64,000 nucleotides of DNA from assembly GCF_000498475.1 (NCBI RefSeq), contig NZ_AVBI01000019.1:310001-374000 (forward strand). The letters run 5' to 3'. The position numbers were made by a program, and so were the translations under genes. Below the pieces are notes generated by a model. The model saw only the letters and a program-made list of their open reading frames with translations. It searched no databases and was not told the DNA's origin. Origin of the DNA: Flavobacterium cauense R2A-7. Its GTDB lineage: Bacteria > Bacteroidota > Bacteroidia > Flavobacteriales > Flavobacteriaceae. This document shows positions 36,384 through 43,550 of the stretch, piece after piece; the stretch's first letter is position 1, and every line of letters starts with the position of its first letter.

Positions 36384-37085
36384 ATGAAACAAGAATTAAT
36401 AACAATCAGTTCAGCCGTTGTTGTAGGCGCTCTCTCAAGAGGTCTTACAGGCACTATGACCGAGACATCTTCCAACACGGTAAAAGGTGTTGTTAATGGA
36501 GCGGTTGCTGTTGGTGCCGGATTTTTAGCGGTAAAAGTAAACGGAAGCGATACCAAAAGTTCGCTTTTAAGAGGTTCAGCAATTGGTGTTTCAATTGCTC
36601 ATGGATTGGAACTAGTGAAGAATATTTTTTCGTCTGAAAAAATAGCTTCAAAGCTAAATTCTGAAACAACAATTGGAAGATTTATGCAAAAGACGGCAGG
36701 TCTTTCAGGAGCGGTAAATGGCTTACAAGGTTATATTGATGCCTACGGTAATTATCACGAAGATGGTTTAGGAGGTTATATTGATATAAATGGCAACTAC
36801 ATTGAAAACGGCTTAAATGCCCATGAAGGTGATGGTTTGGGCGGTTATATTGACGACAATGGTAATTATATCGAAAGTGGTTTAAATGGTTACGAAGAAG
36901 ATGGTTTAAACGGATATTTTGATGAAGCAGGAAACTATCACGAAGATGGTTTAGGAGGCTACATTGATGTTAACGGAAACTATGTAGAAGATGGCTTAAG
37001 TGGCTATGAGGATGAGGGATTAGGAGCTTATGAAGATGATGGCTTGGGTGCTTATATCGACGAAAACGGAAACTATATTCTGTAA
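36384..37085 (+). CDS. Glycine/Asn/Tyr repeat protein with N-terminal hydrophobic region
   Basis: 233 aa. The first 110 residues are Ala/Gly/Val-rich with hydrophobic helices (VNGAVAVGAGFLAVKVNG). Residues about 113-233 hold about six copies of GLGGYIDxNGNYxExGL, variably interrupted. It resembles no family that I recognise. Gly-rich tandem repeats suggest a surface fibre or adhesin. Confidence 0.7.
   Translation: MKQELITISSAVVVGALSRGLTGTMTETSSNTVKGVVNGAVAVGAGFLAVKVNGSDTKSSLLRGSAIGVSIAHGLELVKNIFSSEKIASKLNSETTIGRFMQKTAGLSGAVNGLQGYIDAYGNYHEDGLGGYIDINGNYIENGLNAHEGDGLGGYIDDNGNYIESGLNGYEEDGLNGYFDEAGNYHEDGLGGYIDVNGNYVEDGLSGYEDEGLGAYEDDGLGAYIDENGNYIL
36720..37085 (+). repeat. In-gene repeats coding GLGGYIDxNGNYxExGL
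   Basis: Degenerate units encoding YIDxNGNY separated by Glu/Gly/Leu spacers. Unit length varies between about 18 and 24 codons. Confidence 0.8.
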
Positions 37086-37122
37086 CCCACAACAAGAAGT
37101 AAAATTTAATTCATAAAGAAAA

Positions 37123-37686
37123 ATGGAAAATAGAAATCCACAATTGCAAAGAGCAATTAAAGTTTTAGGAGCAAGACAACGTCAAAACAATCAAGTTGTA
37201 AGACCACAAGCCACAAAGTTGGTCGATAAGACCTTTTATCTTAACGTAAAGGTTGACGGGATGAGTGGTATAAATGAACTCGTTGATGCCAATACCAAAA
37301 AAATTGTAGGGGTTACCAATTTTGATGGAAACCTACTAAACTCAGGACGTGATGTGGTTATTGATGCTATCCGTGTGCAGTTTACCACAAAAGGAGATAA
37401 AATTGAGAATGCGGATTGGCAAAGTAGAGATACTCTTCCCGCAGAATTGCAAAATGCTGATTTAAGGCTGATTCAAACCAATGATATGCTCATTGATTTG
37501 CCTCTTACCGATGTTCAAAACTTCAAAACTGAAGATTATCGTCCCATTGCAACCACCCCGCTTTTAAGAGCTAAAGAGGAGTTCAAATTGGAATTGGAGT
37601 TTCCTAAAGGTGTTACCGTTCCGATAAAAGAAGGGATTCATATGTTTTTACGATTGGAGTTTAGAGTAACTGAGGCTAAAAAGTAA
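37123..37686 (+). CDS. Beta-rich candidate structural (jelly-roll-like) protein
   Basis: 187 aa, soluble. Predominantly beta strands: TFYLNVKVDGMSGINEL, GRDVVIDAIRVQFTTKG, ADLRLIQTNDMLIDLPL, KEEFKLELEFPKGVTVP, IHMFLRLEFRVTEAKK. That is the pattern of a small single jelly-roll capsid-type protein. No sequence family recognised; the virion role is inferred from context and composition. A terminator hairpin follows. Confidence 0.6.
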   Translation: MENRNPQLQRAIKVLGARQRQNNQVVRPQATKLVDKTFYLNVKVDGMSGINELVDANTKKIVGVTNFDGNLLNSGRDVVIDAIRVQFTTKGDKIENADWQSRDTLPAELQNADLRLIQTNDMLIDLPLTDVQNFKTEDYRPIATTPLLRAKEEFKLELEFPKGVTVPIKEGIHMFLRLEFRVTEAKK

Positions 37687-37696
37687 GAGAACAAAT

Positions 37697-37730
37697 AAAA
37701 GCCGAAGTCCTAACGGCTGCGGCTTTTTAA
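37697..37730 (+). terminator. Terminator inside the structural operon
   Basis: AAAAGCCG (37697-37704) pairs with CGGCTTTT (37720-37727) and is followed by T residues. Partial read-through would favour high expression of 37123-37686 over the later genes, as for a major capsid protein. Confidence 0.7.
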
Positions 37731-37742
37731 ATCTTAAAAAGT

Positions 37743-38117
37743 ATGCGACAAATTCAACATGTAGTAAAGGCAATTATAAAACCTGGAGAAAGTAATACTT
37801 CGGAGAACTTCAAACTTCCTATTGGTTTTACCACTGGTGTAGCGGTTTACACCAATGGAATAGAAAAAAGCATTAGTGCAATGGCATCCATTGAAATGAA
37901 AGACGATAACAGTATTGCCATCATTCCTGCGGTTCATATTGATAACTGGAGACAGTCAAATGGTGGCGAATACGAAAAGAGTTTCAAGCCTTTGAATTTC
38001 GACACAGGTAACAAGGATTATTCACTCATTTTCGCTTTGGACGAACCATTAACGGGTAATGTACCATTAAAATTTCATGTAGTGTTTTTATACAATAATA
38101 ACATTAAAAAAGTATAG
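37743..38117 (+). CDS. Beta-rich small protein of the structural operon
   Basis: 124 aa. Predicted strands throughout (FKLPIGFTTGVAVYTNG, VPLKFHVVFLYNNNIKK), no TM, no family recognised. Second of three adjacent beta-rich proteins. Candidate minor capsid protein. Confidence 0.55.
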   Translation: MRQIQHVVKAIIKPGESNTSENFKLPIGFTTGVAVYTNGIEKSISAMASIEMKDDNSIAIIPAVHIDNWRQSNGGEYEKSFKPLNFDTGNKDYSLIFALDEPLTGNVPLKFHVVFLYNNNIKKV

Positions 38118-38118
38118 C

Positions 38119-38418
38119 ATGTTTGTAGAGTCTGCTTTTATAACAAGAGAGTTTAGAGAAGAACAAATTCCCATTTTAGAGGGAGTTACCTGCCTTTCGG
38201 TTGTAAATACAGGAACTACAATTGCAATTATCAATGGTGTTACTATTTACCCAACACAGAAGCAGATTTTAATTCCTCCCGATGGTACTTTTTCAAAAGT
38301 TCAACTAGAGCTTAATTTTTTGACAAGCGAGGTGACAAATGACCCAATATTGATAAAGAGAAGTTTTACTGTGAAAGAGCGAAACAGGATTTTACTTATC
38401 TACAAAAAACTAATTTAA
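38119..38418 (+). CDS. Beta-rich small protein of the structural operon
   Basis: 99 aa, beta-rich (ITREFREEQIPILEGVTCLSV, FSKVQLELNFLTSEVTN), no TM, no family recognised. The start follows the previous stop by 1 bp. Confidence 0.5.
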   Translation: MFVESAFITREFREEQIPILEGVTCLSVVNTGTTIAIINGVTIYPTQKQILIPPDGTFSKVQLELNFLTSEVTNDPILIKRSFTVKERNRILLIYKKLI

Positions 38419-38419
38419 A

Positions 38420-39229
38420 ATGGAGCAATTAGATGATTTGATGGATAAACTGGCAAGCGATAAATTTTGCGCTGTTACGGTTTACGACAGGACTACCTCA
38501 AAGCCTATTTTTCGCAACATAACCCATGAACAGATAAAAAACGATTATGGCACAAGTGAAGAATTCTTTGAAAAACTCTACAGTGACGGTTTTACCAAAC
38601 TCACTATTCAGGAGAAGCGTAAAAATGGAGTAAACGCTTTCAAAATTGAAGGAGACCCTTTTGATGTAACTTTTGGTGAGGTTCAGTCTAAATCAAGAGA
38701 CATTGAGGACGAACCAAAACAAACTTCAAAAAAGAAGAAGAAAAAGAAAAAGAGTGAAGGTCTGATGGGTTTGGGAATTGCTGACATCTTCGACTTGAAA
38801 TTACAAGCTCGTGATCGTGATGAACTGGCTAGAAAATTAGAAGAATCTGAAAAATACAATCGGGAACTTAAAGCTAAAAATGAAGAGCTCACAGAGGAGA
38901 AATTACAAAGAAAATATACCAAAGAGAGTAACGATAGCCTGAACAATATGCTTTTAGGAGTAGTAAAACAAGCTCCACTCATCTTAAAGGGTTTAGGGTT
39001 TAATGTACCTGTTGAAAGTGGTGGTTTGGCAATGGCTTCTCCTGAAGATTTGGAAGATGAGAATTATTCGGATGCTAAAAAGGCATTTTTGGACATTATC
39101 AGAACCCTTGACGATGATACCATTACTTTTCTTTCAGTCATTTATCAGAAAATCAACGAGAAATCTGAAAACAACATTTTCTCGCAGGAATTATTCGGGC
39201 TATTACAAAAACATCAAATGTTAGTATGA
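38420..39229 (+). CDS. Coiled-coil protein with polylysine tract
   Basis: 269 aa. Acidic N-terminal domain, a polylysine stretch near residue 97-105, a coiled-coil about 135-180 (LEESEKYNRELKAKNEELTEEKL), and a helical C-terminus (KAFLDIIRTLDDDTITFLSVIYQKINEKSE). No family recognised. A scaffold- or assembly-type protein would fit. Overlaps the next gene by 4 bp. Confidence 0.5.
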   Translation: MEQLDDLMDKLASDKFCAVTVYDRTTSKPIFRNITHEQIKNDYGTSEEFFEKLYSDGFTKLTIQEKRKNGVNAFKIEGDPFDVTFGEVQSKSRDIEDEPKQTSKKKKKKKKSEGLMGLGIADIFDLKLQARDRDELARKLEESEKYNRELKAKNEELTEEKLQRKYTKESNDSLNNMLLGVVKQAPLILKGLGFNVPVESGGLAMASPEDLEDENYSDAKKAFLDIIRTLDDDTITFLSVIYQKINEKSENNIFSQELFGLLQKHQMLV

Positions 39230-39420
39230 GTACAATAACTATAAAAACAAAGGAAACCAATCCTTTTAAGTTACAGAAAAAGACAAAGCTGATTCAGGAA
39301 TTATCAGATTTGGATAACGAAGTATTGGAAAAACTGGTGGAGCTGAAGAAATCCAAAAAAGCCATTGCAATGGTTACCGATGCCCAGAGCTGGCAAACTA
39401 TCAAAGAGTTCATAATGTAG
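39226..39420 (+). CDS. Small helical protein
   Basis: 64 aa, helical and lysine-rich (LDNEVLEKLVELKKSKKAIAMVTD). No family recognised. Overlaps the preceding coding region by 4 bp. Confidence 0.5.
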   Translation: MSTITIKTKETNPFKLQKKTKLIQELSDLDNEVLEKLVELKKSKKAIAMVTDAQSWQTIKEFIM

Positions 39421-39424
39421 AAAG

Positions 39425-39501
39425 TTGGAGTAACCCGTCTGCATGCTCCATTTGCAGGCGGGTGAAACAATGATAAAGCACAGGTGTAGGCATTGCTCCA
39501 A
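39425..39501 (+). ncRNA. Possible structured RNA or switch between structural genes
   Basis: Stem 1: TTGGAGTAA (39425-39433) with TTGCTCCAA (39493-39501), all nine bases pairable including one G-U, sharing base 39433 with the next stem. Stem 2: ACCCGTCTGCA (39433-39443) with TGCAGGCGGGT (39453-39463), 11 bp. The loop of stem 2 contains TGCTCCA, repeated at 39494-39500, so the 5' arm could pair alternatively. Gap of 205 bp between two genes with a chain of micro-ORFs after it. Function unknown. Confidence 0.45.
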
Positions 39502-39514
39502 GTTAAGAGAGTAA
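39443..39514 (+). CDS. Possible 23-aa CxxC micro-ORF
   Basis: Begins MLHLQAGETMIKHRC and ends RHCSKLRE, with a CRHC pair. It overlaps the structured region and ends TAAAAATG, overlapping the next micro-ORF. Three further micro-ORFs (starting 39518, 39537, 39597) continue to 39656. Low support; could be leader peptides or remnants. Confidence 0.2.
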   Translation: MLHLQAGETMIKHRCRHCSKLRE

Positions 39515-39625
39515 AAATGAAACTAGAAGAGTAAAATGAACCAACTACTGGGACAACTCTTTAGAATGCTAAAAATGAAATTCTCGGAGTAAAAATGAAA
39601 TTGGGAGCAATACTACAGCCAAGAA

Positions 39626-40129
39626 ATGAATATGAAAAGACAAGGTTTACATAATCCCGCAGTACTTACCGCAGTAGCTTCAACCCCACAAGGACAAAAA
39701 GCGATTGCAACAACTCTTGAGAATACAAGTACAGGAGTAAATGCCACGGTCTCGATAGTTAAAGGGATTTTGAAAATGGGGCTTTTTTTAGGTGTGGGTT
39801 ACTTTGTTTACAAGAAGATTTTTAACGGTTTTTCACCTTTGAAAGAAAACAAAAGAGATAGACCAAGCAATATTTCAACAGGGATGGCAAAGAATAAAGC
39901 CGAAGCGATTTACAGTGCGATGTATGGTGTCGGAAATGGTTTTAAATCGGTAAAACAAAATCTTATGGGCGTTAATCCTAACGGATTCGTGAGAATCCAT
40001 AATGCTTTCGGACTTAGAAAAGGAATCAATCCCTTATCCAAAAAAATGACTTTGATAGAATGGTTTGGTGACCAGTTCAGTCAAAACGAACTGATGGAAT
40101 TACGCTTTTTAATCCCCAACTTTTTTTAA
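39626..40129 (+). CDS. Membrane protein with annexin-like C-terminal domain
   Basis: 167 aa. One hydrophobic helix about 50-68 (ILKMGLFLGVGYFVYKKIF) and a C-terminal helical domain ending EWFGDQFSQNELMELRFLIPNFF. Paralogous in layout to the next gene: A-x2-IYxAM, LxGV, FxxIxxAFGxR. Could be membrane-embedded virion protein or regulator. Starts at first of two ATGs (MNMKR). Confidence 0.55.
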   Translation: MNMKRQGLHNPAVLTAVASTPQGQKAIATTLENTSTGVNATVSIVKGILKMGLFLGVGYFVYKKIFNGFSPLKENKRDRPSNISTGMAKNKAEAIYSAMYGVGNGFKSVKQNLMGVNPNGFVRIHNAFGLRKGINPLSKKMTLIEWFGDQFSQNELMELRFLIPNFF

Positions 40130-40131
40130 TC

Positions 40132-40554
40132 ATGGACAGTTCAAAATTACTGCCTATCTCGATTAGCGTAGCGGGATTAGGAATATTGCTCTTTGCAATA
40201 GCACAAGCAAATAAAGATAAAAACGGAAATGCCTATTTGAATCAAGGAACTATAGAAGATAGCTTCAATGCCAAAGAAATAGCCACAGTGCTTTATGATG
40301 CGATGAAAGAAGCCAACTTCACAAATACAGAGAAGCGCAAGACCATTTTTGCCACGCTCACAGGAGTAAGTCAGGCACAGTTTTCATGGGTCATTAAAGC
40401 TTTTGGCAGCAGGTATTATAACATGCTTACAGGTAACACCTATTTTGCCTTATGGCAAACTCCTGTAAAACACCCTTTGAAAGTTTGGTTCAAAGAGGAA
40501 TTAAGCGACAACGATTATAAATTATTGAAATCAAATTATCCAAAATACTTATAA
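40132..40554 (+). CDS. Membrane protein with annexin-like C-terminal domain, paralogue
   Basis: 140 aa. N-terminal TM (PISISVAGLGILLFAIAQA) and the same C-terminal domain as the previous protein (ATVLYDAMKEANF, LTGVSQAQFSWVIKAFGSRYY, KVWFKEELSDNDYKLLKSNYP). Tandem duplication is the likely origin. Confidence 0.55.
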   Translation: MDSSKLLPISISVAGLGILLFAIAQANKDKNGNAYLNQGTIEDSFNAKEIATVLYDAMKEANFTNTEKRKTIFATLTGVSQAQFSWVIKAFGSRYYNMLTGNTYFALWQTPVKHPLKVWFKEELSDNDYKLLKSNYPKYL

Positions 40555-40556
40555 AA

Positions 40557-41267
40557 ATGACCACAGAAGATAAAATATGGATTGGTGGCGGTGTCGCTCT
40601 TGCTATAGGTGGTGGCATTTATTATTTCGTTCAAAAAAACAAGAATGATAATGAAATCAGTCAAGAAGTTGAAGCAGATTTAAGCAATGAAACCCTGCCT
40701 GTATCGACTCCAAAACCTATACGAACACCAACATTGGCAACGGCTCCAATTATTCCTACTAAATCTGTTTCAGAACCTCCAGTTAGAAGTGCTGATACAT
40801 TTAGATATAGTATTGGTCAGGAAGTGATGGCTTCAGGTTTTAATGGGACAAAAACCTACGATGCCCGGAAAATGGCAGATGGGAATTATACCAGTGAAGG
40901 AATCCGCAAAGCAACTTTTAAAAAAGGAGATAAAATTGGTAAAATCATTTGGGTAGGCAAAAGACCTGATGGAACGTATCGCTATGTAGCTCAAAGAAAT
41001 GGAGCGTTTATGAATGATATTTATTGGATTCCTGACCACAGCGTAATAAAGCCTGTTGGAAAGATTTTGCCAACGATCCAAGCGGTTGCTGAAAGTTCAG
41101 GAATTGACAAGACAATACTTCTTAAAAAAGGTAGTAAAGGCATGGAAGTACGAACACTGCAAGCTTTATTAAAAGTTAAGGTAGACGGTGATTTTGGAAG
41201 AAATACAGAGAATGCTCTTTTTACACAAAAGGGAATTAAACAAATTAGACTTAAAGACTGGAGATAA
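40557..41267 (+). CDS. Membrane-anchored protein with peptidoglycan-binding domain
   Basis: 236 aa. N-terminal TM (IWIGGGVALAIGGGIYYFVQ), a Pro/Thr-rich linker, a beta domain (about 80-165, FRYSIGQEVMASGFNGTKTY ... YRYVAQRNG) and a C-terminal PG-binding domain (LKKGSKGMEVRTLQALLKVKVDGDFG). Probably holds the complex against peptidoglycan during entry or exit. Confidence 0.7.
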   Translation: MTTEDKIWIGGGVALAIGGGIYYFVQKNKNDNEISQEVEADLSNETLPVSTPKPIRTPTLATAPIIPTKSVSEPPVRSADTFRYSIGQEVMASGFNGTKTYDARKMADGNYTSEGIRKATFKKGDKIGKIIWVGKRPDGTYRYVAQRNGAFMNDIYWIPDHSVIKPVGKILPTIQAVAESSGIDKTILLKKGSKGMEVRTLQALLKVKVDGDFGRNTENALFTQKGIKQIRLKDWR

Positions 41268-41410
41268 TGAATGCAAGTACAGGAGTATGGATTGGTTTAG
41301 GCGTATTGGGCGCAATTATTATCGCTTCAATGAGTGATGAAACTAGACCTAAAATAGAATCCAAATCAAATGAAAAGCCCAATGTTGAACCTAAAAAAGT
41401 ACAGTTGTAA
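41267..41410 (+). CDS. 47-aa single-span membrane protein
   Basis: Start ATG overlaps the previous TAA by one base (TAATG) and its own stop overlaps the endolysin start likewise. Sequence begins MNASTGVWIGLGVLGAIIIA, with one TM then a charged tail. Similar N-terminus to the preceding protein. Holin-like small protein is possible. Confidence 0.6.
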   Translation: MNASTGVWIGLGVLGAIIIASMSDETRPKIESKSNEKPNVEPKKVQL

Positions 41411-42123
41411 TGGAGTTTTTATTATCAAATAGCACCCCTTTCTTGAAAGTCTTCAAAAAGTATGCAATCAATACCCCAAAGCGAGTTGCACACTTTTTGG
41501 CGCAGCTTCATGAGGAGACAGGAGGATTTATTAAACTTTCGGAAAACTTGAATTACACTCCAGCTGGACTGATTGAGACTTTTGGAACGAATCAGATTTC
41601 GGTTGCTCAAGCTAATTTATACGGAAGAACAGCTAAACGCAAAGCTAATCAAGAAGCAATAGCCAATATTGTGTATGGTGGAAAATGGGGAAAAGTAAAT
41701 TTAGGTAATACACAAGTTGGTGATGGTTGGCGTTTTAGAGGACGTGGATTAATCCAGCTCACAGGCAGGGCAAACTATCAGGCCTACAAAGATTATTCAG
41801 GTGTAGATGTAATTACCAATCCTGATTTGGCTTCTCGTCCCGATATTGCTATTGATATTGCAGGTTGGTTTTGGAGTGTGAGATTCAAACTTAATCCAAT
41901 TGCCGATACTAATAATATCACATCAATTACCAAGAAAATCAACGGTGGTCTTACCAATTTTTCCGAAAGAGTCAAACAGCTTAATTATTACACAAGCATT
42001 GACACGCTTGGGATATTAAAAAAAAAAGGGAGTCCGAGACCGGTCAAAGCGAAGAATAAACCTGTTTATAGCTACTACAACCCTTTTACTAGGGTGCTCG
42101 ATTTTGGTTCTAAAACTAAATAA
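41410..42123 (+). CDS. GH19 chitinase-like endolysin
   Basis: 237 aa. Glycoside hydrolase family 19 signature: AHFLAQLHEETGGFIKLSENLNY with catalytic Glu, and GDGWRFRGRGLIQLTGRANY. Phage endolysins of this family cleave peptidoglycan glycan strands. No signal peptide, so release depends on a holin. Joined by 1-bp overlap to the small TM protein upstream. Basic C-terminal tail. Confidence 0.88.
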   Translation: MEFLLSNSTPFLKVFKKYAINTPKRVAHFLAQLHEETGGFIKLSENLNYTPAGLIETFGTNQISVAQANLYGRTAKRKANQEAIANIVYGGKWGKVNLGNTQVGDGWRFRGRGLIQLTGRANYQAYKDYSGVDVITNPDLASRPDIAIDIAGWFWSVRFKLNPIADTNNITSITKKINGGLTNFSERVKQLNYYTSIDTLGILKKKGSPRPVKAKNKPVYSYYNPFTRVLDFGSKTK

Positions 42124-42133
42124 AGGATAAAAT

Positions 42134-42433
42134 ATGTTACCGATAGAAACCATACTAAACTATTTTTTGGGCTCAACTACCCTGATTTCGATTTATATCG
42201 CTTGGAAGTCAAGAAATTCAGAACTAAAAAAAACGGAAGCTTCAGCACTAGAAGCCATCGATTCGATTTACACCAAAATGTCAATTGTAACGAACAAGAA
42301 GTTTGAGGAGATGCAGCGTATTATCGATGAAAACACTATTGAAATTAGAAACCTTAAAGAACAATTGCAGGAATATCAAAAACGATGTGCAGGATGTTTG
42401 AATAACAAGGGAAATGAAAAGAAAAACCTTTAA
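42134..42433 (+). CDS. Single-TM coiled-coil protein in lysis cassette
   Basis: 99 aa. N-terminal TM (about 5-24, ETILNYFLGSTTLISIYIAW), then a coiled coil to residue 85, and CAGC at the end. Resembles holins or i-spanin-like phage proteins only in layout. Second gene after the endolysin. Confidence 0.5.
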   Translation: MLPIETILNYFLGSTTLISIYIAWKSRNSELKKTEASALEAIDSIYTKMSIVTNKKFEEMQRIIDENTIEIRNLKEQLQEYQKRCAGCLNNKGNEKKNL

Positions 42434-42548
42434 CAGAATTATTGGAGCTCTCAGCTTGTATTACGAAATCGATTTGTTTCAGGTAATAGAGGTTTCTCAG
42501 CTGTTTCTTTTTGTTATAAAAATCTACTTTAAAAAATCTGAACCATGA
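42414..42548 (+). CDS. 44-aa protein overlapping adjacent genes
   Basis: ATG at 42414 within the end of the preceding gene; stop overlaps the next start (ATGA). MKRKTFNRIIGALSLYYEID then a hydrophobic FQVIEVSQLFLFVIKIYF. Tight overlaps support translation. Confidence 0.45.
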   Translation: MKRKTFNRIIGALSLYYEIDLFQVIEVSQLFLFVIKIYFKKSEP

Positions 42549-43087
42549 AAAAGTCAATCCAAATACTAATACTGATTATCATTTCTTGCATAGTACTTAC
42601 AGGCTGTTCCTCATCTAAAAAGTTAAAAGAAGAAAACATTCTACTCAAAAATGAGATTCAGAAAAGAGACAGTATTAAAAGTACCGTTATTAATAGGGCA
42701 ATTGAAGATAAATTGATTACCCCAATTGCTCAAAGTCAAACAGGGAATGCAGTTTTTGATAGTTTGGTTAATGCGAAGGTAGATGAAATTTTATCCAAGC
42801 TGAATACTGCTAAAAACTCGGGAGATAATGGTTATAAACTTATTTATGACAAGCTTAAAAAGCAGTTGGAGTTTTACGTCCAAATAGCACAAACTAAAAA
42901 CGAAAATACTACGGTTAAAAATGAAAAAGTAAAGACAATTATTCAGGTTAAAAAGATTCCTGTTGTGGTTAAAAAGCCACTCTCAAAATTGGAAAAGTTT
43001 TTAATGGGATTGGGGATTTTGACCTTACTCTATATCGGGTTTAAGGTAGTAGCCTTAATCAGGAAAAAAGCAAGTGTATGGACATAA
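42545..43087 (+). CDS. Lipoprotein with C-terminal TM (unimolecular spanin-like)
   Basis: 180 aa. Lipobox LTGC at residues 17-20, a long periplasmic helical region and one C-terminal TM (about 148-170, FLMGLGILTLLYIGFKVVAL). This is the layout of u-spanins, which link outer and inner membrane and fuse them during lysis. Next to the endolysin. Overlaps the next gene by 10 bp. Confidence 0.65.
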   Translation: MKKSIQILILIIISCIVLTGCSSSKKLKEENILLKNEIQKRDSIKSTVINRAIEDKLITPIAQSQTGNAVFDSLVNAKVDEILSKLNTAKNSGDNGYKLIYDKLKKQLEFYVQIAQTKNENTTVKNEKVKTIIQVKKIPVVVKKPLSKLEKFLMGLGILTLLYIGFKVVALIRKKASVWT

Positions 43088-43548
43088 GAGCAAAACATAT
43101 CGTAATCACAGGGGCTTTATTAGGCATTGGAGCATTATGGTACACGAGTAAACTCAATAAATGGAAAGAAACGATGAAAAAATTAAAAGCACTACCTACT
43201 GGAATTAGGAACTTCGATATTAATTTCAAACGGATGCACTTTAATTTGGATGTTACAATCTACAATCCTACAAACGATAATTTCAGCCCTGATGGAGTTG
43301 TCGCCACTGTTAAGCGAATTATTCTCAAAGATAAAACAGCCAAGCGAATTGCTACAATCACAGTAAATAAATCCTTTTTATCTATTCCAGCCAAAGGAAA
43401 GCATGTACTAAAGGATCTAATTGTGGAAATTCCAATACTGGAGAATATCTCCAATTGGCAAAACCTTTTACAGATTAAAAGTATAAAAGACATCCAGACT
43501 GAAACGATTTTGGGAGTTTTAGGGAAAGAGTATTCAATAATAAAGTAA
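43078..43548 (+). CDS. LEA14-like domain membrane protein
   Basis: 156 aa. N-terminal TM (IVITGALLGIGALWYTSKL), then an LEA14/WHy-like fold: FKRMHFNLDVTIYNPTNDNFS and a strand VNKSFLSIPAKGKHVLKDLIVEIP. Similar small domains occur in bacterial stress proteins and phage. Role unknown. Confidence 0.65.
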   Translation: MDIRAKHIVITGALLGIGALWYTSKLNKWKETMKKLKALPTGIRNFDINFKRMHFNLDVTIYNPTNDNFSPDGVVATVKRIILKDKTAKRIATITVNKSFLSIPAKGKHVLKDLIVEIPILENISNWQNLLQIKSIKDIQTETILGVLGKEYSIIK

Positions 43549-43550
43549 GC

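Noticed and set aside
38683..38982. A leftward poly-phenylalanine frame
   Set aside because: It is the complement of the polylysine and coiled-coil region of 38420-39229.
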